Of a DNA stretch of 64,000 nt, positions 57,905 to 64,000 are shown piece after piece (position 1 is the first letter of the stretch; the number at the start of each line of letters is the position of its first letter). The notes below the pieces were generated by a model. It searched no databases. It saw only the letters and a program-made list of their open reading frames with translations, and had not been told where the DNA came from. Both the position numbers and the translations under genes were made by a program. The stretch lies in contig SZWC01001518.1 of the NCBI GenBank assembly GCA_023375785.1, positions 116,345 through 180,344 on the forward strand. Direction: 5' to 3'. The DNA comes from Penium margaritaceum. Taxonomy: Eukaryota; Streptophyta; Zygnematophyceae; Desmidiales; Peniaceae.

Positions 57905-58080
57905 CTTTCTGGTGGTGGTGGTGGGGGCGGTGGCTATAGGGTTGGCATTTGTGGCTGCAGTGCGGTGGCGTTGACGTTGGTCCATTTCATGGGGGTGTAG
58001 GTGGTGGTGGCAGTGGGTTTGGAAGTGAGAAGGCTTGTCTTGTTGGGGAAGATGGTGGTGGTGTGATTGGGGGTGTGGTT
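57905..58080. repeat. GGT-rich tract
   Basis: GGTGGTGG-rich stretch leading into the tetranucleotide array. It contains runs that could form G-quadruplexes. No gene. Confidence 0.7.
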
Positions 58081-58087
58081 CATCCTG

Positions 58088-60880
58088 ACGCCTACTACTC
58101 GCTGCCTACTGGCTGTCTGTTGCCTACTTGCTGCTTGGTTCCTACTTGCCTGCCTACATCTTGCTTAGTGTCTCCTTATTGGTTATTGACTGGTGCTTGC
58201 CTGCTGCCTGCTTCCTACTTGTTGCTTAGTGCATGCCCACTACATGTTGGCTGCTTGGTGGCTGTCTAGTGCCTACCTACTACTTGTTATCATGTGGTGC
58301 CTTCCTACATTCCTATCTGCCTTTTACCTACATGCCTGCCTTTCTTCCCGTTGCTTGCCTACTACTTGCCTGTTACCTGACAACCTACTGCTTAGTGCAT
58401 ACCTATGGCTTGTTGTTTTTCAGCTGCCTAATACTTGCATGCTACTACTTGCCTGATGCCTCCTTACGTGTCGATTGCTTGCTTGCCTTCTTCCCGCCTA
58501 CCTCCTACTTGTCTGGTGTGTGCCTATCTGGTGCCTACATACCTACCTCCTACTTGCCTGATACATGCATGTCTGGTGCCTACATACCTACCTATTACCT
58601 ACCTACGTGCTGCATGCTACCTACGTGCTACTTATCCGCCTGTTGGTTGTGTGCTTGTTTTCTGCCTACCTACCTACGTGCCTACTACATGCCTATCCCT
58701 TGCTTGCCTCTTGCTTACTTATCTACAGCCTGCCTGCCTACTGGCTGCCTGCATCATATTTGCCTGGCGCCGACCTTCTTGGTGCCTGGCTGCCTAGTGC
58801 ATACCTTCCTAGTGCCTACCTGCTTGCCTCCTGCCTGCCTACGTGCTGCATGCTGCCTACATGCTACCTACTCGCCTATTGGCTACCTACCTGCTGGCTG
58901 CTTGCTTGCTTACCTATTCCTTGCGTGCCTCTTGCCTACTTTCCGCCTGCCTACATTGTGGCTACTTGCCTGCTTCTTGCCTACCTCTTTCCTACCTAGT
59001 GTCGGCATGCTTGGTGCCTGCCTGCCTGCCTCCTGCCTGCCTACCTTCTACATGCTACTTGTATGATACTTGCCAACTTACTTCCTACCTACTTGCTAGC
59101 TACTTGTTCGCCTGCCTACCTATTGCTTGCGTACCTCTTACTTGCCTACCACCTACTTTCCTGTTGCCTGCTTACCAGTTGCCTGCCTACCTTGTGCCTG
59201 CCTACGTGCCTCTTGCATACCTTCCTACTACATGCTTCCTGCACGCTGCTTGCCTGGCTGATGGCTACCTACCTACTTGCCTAATTGCATCTTGCCTGCC
59301 TCTTTCCTACCTGCCCACCTGATGTCTGCCTCCCTACTACCTGCCTGCATCCTGCCCGCCTAGTGCCTACCTGCCTAGTTCATGCTTGCCTGCCTCCTGC
59401 TTGCATACCCGTTGCATGCTACATGCATGCTGCTTGCCCGCTTGCTAGCTACGTACGTGCTACCTACTTGCCTACTTGCCTGCCTACCCATTGCTTGCCT
59501 GCCTCCTACTTACATGCCGCTTTCTTACGTACTACTTGCTTGCCTACTGCCCGCTTGCCTCCTGCCTACCTAGTGCCTTCTTGCCTGGGGCATGTCTGCT
59601 TGCCTCCTGCCTGCCTTTCTGCTGCATGTTGCCTACATGTTGCGTGCCTGCCTTCTGGCTACCTACCTACTAGCTGCCTGCTTGCCTAGCTACTTGTTGC
59701 CTACTTGTCTTATGCTTGCATGTCGCCCGCCTGCCTACTACCTTTCTATCTGCTACTTGCCTGCCTCCTGCCTGCCTGGTGCCTACATGCCTGCCTCCTG
59801 CGTGCTACATACTACCTACATGTTATTTTCCCGCCTGTTGGCTTCTTGCCTACTTGTTTTTCTATTACCTGCCTGCCTCCTGCCTGCCTTCCGTCCGCCT
59901 CTCTATTGATTACCTTCCTACTGCGTGCCTACCTCATACTTGCTTAGTGCCTGCCTGCCTAGTGCTTACTTGCCTGCCTACTGCATGCTGCCTGCTGGCC
60001 GCCTGCCTGCTTTCTGTCTACTTTCTTGCGTGCCTACTACCTGCCTACCTCCTGGTTACGTGTCCCCTGCTCTCCTATTGCTTCCCTGCGTATTGCTTGT
60101 CTGCCTCCTACTTGTATGGTGCCTGCCAACTACCTCCTTCCCTGGTGCCTGTCCACTGGTTGCCTGCCTGCTTGCCTACTACCTGCCATTTGCCTGCTAC
60201 TTGTTCCTTACAACTTGCTTGCTACTTCATGCTGGTTGGTATGTGTATGTTGTGTCCTTCTTGCTGCCTCCTTTCTGCCTACTTGCCTGCTACCTCCCTC
60301 TCTCTTTCTTGCCTACTAGCTGCCTACTGGCTGATTGCCTACTTGCCTGTTTGTTACCTGCATACTACTAGCTGCCTACCTGTTGCCTTCCTGCTTGCCG
60401 TGTGCCTGCTGCTTGCTGCCTACTACTTGCCTGCTATTTCATGCTATCTGTGCATGTTGGCTCCTTACTAATGCCTCCTTCTTGTTTGCCTACTGCCTAC
60501 CTACCTCCTACCTGCTTGATGTCTGAATGCCTCGTGCATGCCTGCTTGCCTACCGCCTGCTACATGCTGCCTACATGCTGCCTGCCCACATACTGGCTAC
60601 CTGCCTGCTAGCTTGCTTGGCTGTTGCCTGCCTCTAGCTTGCTTACTTGTTGCTTACCTGTTTTCTTGCCTACCTAGTGAGTGCCTCCCTGTTACCTACC
60701 TGCCTGCCTGCCTACCTACCTCCTGCCTGCTTGCTGCCTGCCTACATGGTGTGTGCTAGCCTACTGCTTGCCTGTCGACTGCCTGCCAACCTGGTGCATG
60801 CCTGTTGCTTGCCTAGTGCCTACCTGCCTACCTGCCTGCTCCCTCCATGCTTGATGTTTCCCTGCTGCTTGCTTCATACC
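58088..60880. repeat. TGCC/TACC/TTGC tetranucleotide array (2.8 kb) with higher-order period
   Basis: About 700 impure 4-base units. All three plus-strand frames stay open over long distances and give the same Cys-Leu-Pro-Thr-Ala-Tyr repeats, because a period of four cycles through the frames. A longer signature, GCATGCTGCCTACATGCT followed by a CGCCTxTTGGCTACC-like block, recurs near 58,608, 58,841, 59,050, 59,235, 59,410, 59,610, 59,798 and 59,969, about every 170-230 bases, and again near 60,556. The array has therefore also grown by duplication of larger blocks. Confidence 0.93.
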
Positions 60881-63800
60881 TGACTATTTTCCTCATGTCT
60901 ATGTGCTCTCACACTAAATGTTACTCTCCTTTCCACATGCTATCTTTGCTACACTATGTGATATGCAACTTTAAATGTATGTCGTCACTCCTCTCCTCCG
61001 TACACACTTCACAAGGGCCACATTGTCTTCCTCTTGACTAGTTCTTCTTCCAATTTCAAGAATTTACCACCGGAGAATGACTTGCGAGGATAGCTTTGTG
61101 GCATACATGATATCACGAAATTGCAAGCGATACAAGATGCAGAAGAGAAGCTGATAGTGACCACGAAAGTGTTGATGAAGTTGTACTCTGCTGACGAGAG
61201 AAAAGAACTTAGAGCAAAGTGTTAAGGAGCAGGAAAGATAAGTGCTCCTGATGATCAACTGATGATGAGTGTGGATGTAACACCACAGTTGTAGGTGAGA
61301 TTATAGGCTAGAGTGGTATGCCGTGACAACCAAGGCACTGGCGAGAGCCGCATCGCCAAGGTGCGGGTGCAATGAGACGGAGGAGTGATACTTGAAGATA
61401 GGCACAGCGTAGGCAAGCACGGGCGCTCATGAAAAAGCAGCTGCCACCGCGAAGGAGACAAGCGCAAAGAACAAAGATAGGAGAAGACTACAGCACCAAG
61501 GAATTGGCAAGGCGGTGGGCCGAGCCTCAGCTACCAAGAGCGGGAAAAATAATGAGGGAGTAGTGGAGGGATGAGGCCGCAACCGGGAAGGTGAGCGAGT
61601 AGAGAGGAATGAGGTAAAGCCGCAGCCAGTAAGGCAGGCAAAGAGACAAGACAATGAGAACAAAGGAATTTCGTAGCCCGAAGGTGGGCAAAGGATAGAA
61701 GAGAACATAATCAGATGATTTTGTCAATGGAAACAAGCAGGTACAAGATGTTAAGTATTACACACCCTAGGGTCGACTAGAAGCTACAATTATGGTGGGC
61801 GGTACGACAAGTGATGCCGTAAGCGGGTCAACGATGTTGTTGCCAGTGTTGAGTGCAGAGTCACGCAACGACTCCACTTTTATTCTTCTGCATTGTCATT
61901 AATGGTGGTGGAGAGACTTCTATGAATTTTTATGTTTTGTGGGGATTGCCCGTTAGTGTTTCCGTCAGACATTCCCGTTGGCGGTTGCTACCAATGGCCG
62001 TTTGGTGACGAGCGACGATGACCGCCAGTCATCGGTCCGTTGGGGCGAGTGGACCGTTCGTTTTGTTCACGCTCAAAGGTGATCTTGATCTCATCATATT
62101 ATTTTTCTGCTTGCTCCACCATGGATTGATGGGTAATATTTCCATGAACCCCGCTGGTAGGTGTGTCTTGTGAGTATTGGCATTCATTTCTGACACCCCC
62201 CTTCAATGCCAAAAGACACTGGTGGAGTAATGATGATGAAGTAGCAATGCTAATGTTGGTGTCGGTGAAGGAGGGGTGAGAAGCACGAGGATAGAGAGGA
62301 TAAACATCAAGGGAGGAGTACCGGCTTTACATCAGGAGTGGTCGTTTGCAACTCCAGGAAAGAGGAGTTTTTCCTATTTTTAGAATATGGAGGGAGAACG
62401 CTATAGGAAGATGTGTTTTAGGTTGAAGTAGTGGAAGCTTGTTGACAGTGGGCTACTATTCATGAGTGAAAGAGGGTGAGTGCGTGAAGACGTGTTGACA
62501 TAGAGATGGTGGTGCAGATGACTCTCGTAGATGTGCAAGGAGAAGAAGGAAGTCAAATTGATTAGTTGCAATTTATCTAGATAGTGGGGACAAATTCTTG
62601 TTGGCTCTCGAGTGACGATGACTTTTGGAGACAGGGAGATTGGGTTTGGTAGAGAGGAGACGATTGAGAATGGTGGTGTTGCGTGCATTGAAGTCAACCA
62701 GGCAGAGGGATTGTTTGAGGATGTTGGTGAGATCGGTGTGATGACGGACAAATCGTTGATGGAGATGGCTGGGCTAGAGAAATATTGAAGAAATTTGGAA
62801 TGCTCTGTGGATTCTAGGACAGAGAGAAGATCATGTATGAGGGTTTGAGTTGCTGTAGAAAAGAGGATAGCTGTTGGGGATGAATGAGTTGGAGAAGACA
62901 TTGTTGTTGATGTGACAGTCATGGTTTGACATAGAGGTGATCATATGCTGGCTGTAAGAGATTGATGTTGTGAGGCAAGTGTAGGAACGTGTGTGGGACG
63001 TAGTTATCTCAAGTTTTTTGGTCTTCGTTTTGCTCATCGACGATTGTGACTGGAGTTTGGGTTCAAAGCAAAGATAGATGCAAGCAGGGAAGGAGTACTA
63101 CGACTGGAGGCTGAGTGCATTTGGTGAGACAGGGTGATATCCCGTGATCTAGCGTGAGAATTAGGTCATGGAGGTAGAGGATCTATGTTGTTTGGACCCA
63201 GTGTGTCCAAGGACATAGTGCATGGTGGATAGTGATAGATGTCAGAAATCAAGATCCAGTCATGGGCAAGTTTCAAGATACTAATGCTAGTGCTGACGAA
63301 GAAGGAGGTGGTAGTAGTGAGAGTTGTACAATTGGTTGTGATGGTTGAGAGAGGTTTGCTTTGATGGGGATGAGCTCTACTGCATTGATTGAGGAGGACG
63401 AGGAAGGGCTTTGCGAGTAAGGTTGCTTTGAGAGGTATTTCTCAGTTACAGACATTGTGTTAGAGGACTGTGTTGGAGTCCATCGTGACTGATGTTCAGT
63501 GGTGGAGGGGTTGTAAAAAGGCTCGGAGGAGCTGATGGTTGGGTGAATGTGAATTTTTGTCTGGTTTTTGTTGATGTGGTTGTAGCAAATGATCTCCGTT
63601 TTTACAATGGGAGAAATTGTGCTAGAAGAAAGAGGAGAATGGCGATGGTTGCAGAGTAGGACACTGTACTAGGGTTTGGAACAAAGGAAGTTACAAGGGA
63701 GAGGATGTTGCTGGACACAAGGAGGAAGAGTTTAAGGTAATACCAAGAGAGCTTCATGGCTTTGACTACTGATGGTAGTGGGATCAGAGAGGTCTTGGAG

Positions 63801-64000
63801 AAGAACATCAGGTTGGCTCCTGAGCTCTTGTAGAGGAATATGAGGAGGATGGTAGTGGAGAAGGGGGTTGGTCTTGCACTATATCAGTTGAAGATGATAC
63901 TACATTGTTGCATCTATAGATTTGGTGGAGGTGCGCTTTGATGTAGCGTTTCAAGCACCAGCAAGAGAGTGAAGCTTAGCACCAGGGTCTTTCGTTGTGC
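60881..64000. other. No recognisable gene
   Basis: Purine-leaning on the plus strand with several minus-strand Ser/Pro/Leu-rich frames, the longest 62,401-62,922 (173 residues). None shows a known motif, signal peptide or repeat. I cannot tell a diverged gene from chance here. Confidence 0.45.

Noticed and set aside
58193-60883. Overlapping Cys/Leu/Pro-rich frames that look like membrane proteins
   Set aside because: A 4-base repeat reads the same in every frame; there is no start context, splice pattern or domain.
62401-62922. 173-residue minus-strand frame as a host gene
   Set aside because: Ser/Pro/Thr-rich with no motif, no splice or promoter signal I can see, and nearby frames of similar character; chance cannot be excluded.

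Overview
The window looks like nuclear DNA from a large, repeat-rich genome of the green plant lineage. The evidence is a dense nest of Ty3/gypsy and Ty1/copia relics, primer sites matching plant initiator tRNA-Met, two MULE (Mutator-like) transposases with short GT-AG introns of about 90-100 bases, a MITE, and heavy C-to-T style decay. A streptophyte alga with a big genome (for example a charophyte) would fit, but nothing here proves a species. I see no convincing host gene, rRNA, tRNA or CRISPR array. Every protein I can name belongs to a mobile element.

Layout. 0-6 kb: a GCT/GGT trinucleotide tract, then AT-rich DNA with nothing recognised. 6.2-10.1 kb: a plus-strand Ty3 fossil split by an LTR-like insert (8.16-9.30 kb). 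12.2-27 kb: a nested stack. An old minus-strand Ty3 copy carries a complete 354-base TRIM in its LTR and, in its body, a younger full-length copy of the same family (14,516-22,555) with matching 5-base target duplications. The body of the younger copy is mis-assembled: six single-N joints are each flanked by blocks of 157-250 bases that occur twice. 27.1-27.9 kb: a cluster of a GTGC..GCAC palindromic motif. 28.8-33.3 kb: two head-to-head LTRs, each leading into an array of about 60-base polypyrimidine/polypurine hairpin units, around a Ty3 reverse transcriptase scrap. 34.3-39.4 kb: first MULE, decayed. 39.8-43.8 kb: 3'-truncated Ty1/copia element with a 73-N gap in its 5' LTR. 43.8-46 kb: inverted arrays of a short GGTATGCCG/CATATCCAC motif, holding a 335-base MITE with TA duplications. 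46-52.1 kb: second MULE, much better preserved. 52.4-54.2 kb: a pogo/Tigger-type DDE transposase cut off by a 2 kb GACA/GATA array, then a shorter inverted TGTC/TATC array. 58.1-60.9 kb: a 2.8 kb tetranucleotide array (TGCC/TACC/TTGC) with a higher-order period near 200 bases. 60.9-64 kb: nothing recognised.

How the genes relate. The two MULEs are the most informative pair. Both have a Mutator DNA-binding region, a DDE transposase core, a SWIM-type zinc motif, introns at matching places and a Cys-rich downstream exon. Both also have, on the opposite strand downstream, a second convergent coding block with a conserved W-x2-G-x-R-x-PSPRP-x6-WEPW signature. This recalls the convergent mudrA/mudrB layout of maize MuDR, but I do not recognise the second protein. 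It is the best candidate here for something undescribed.
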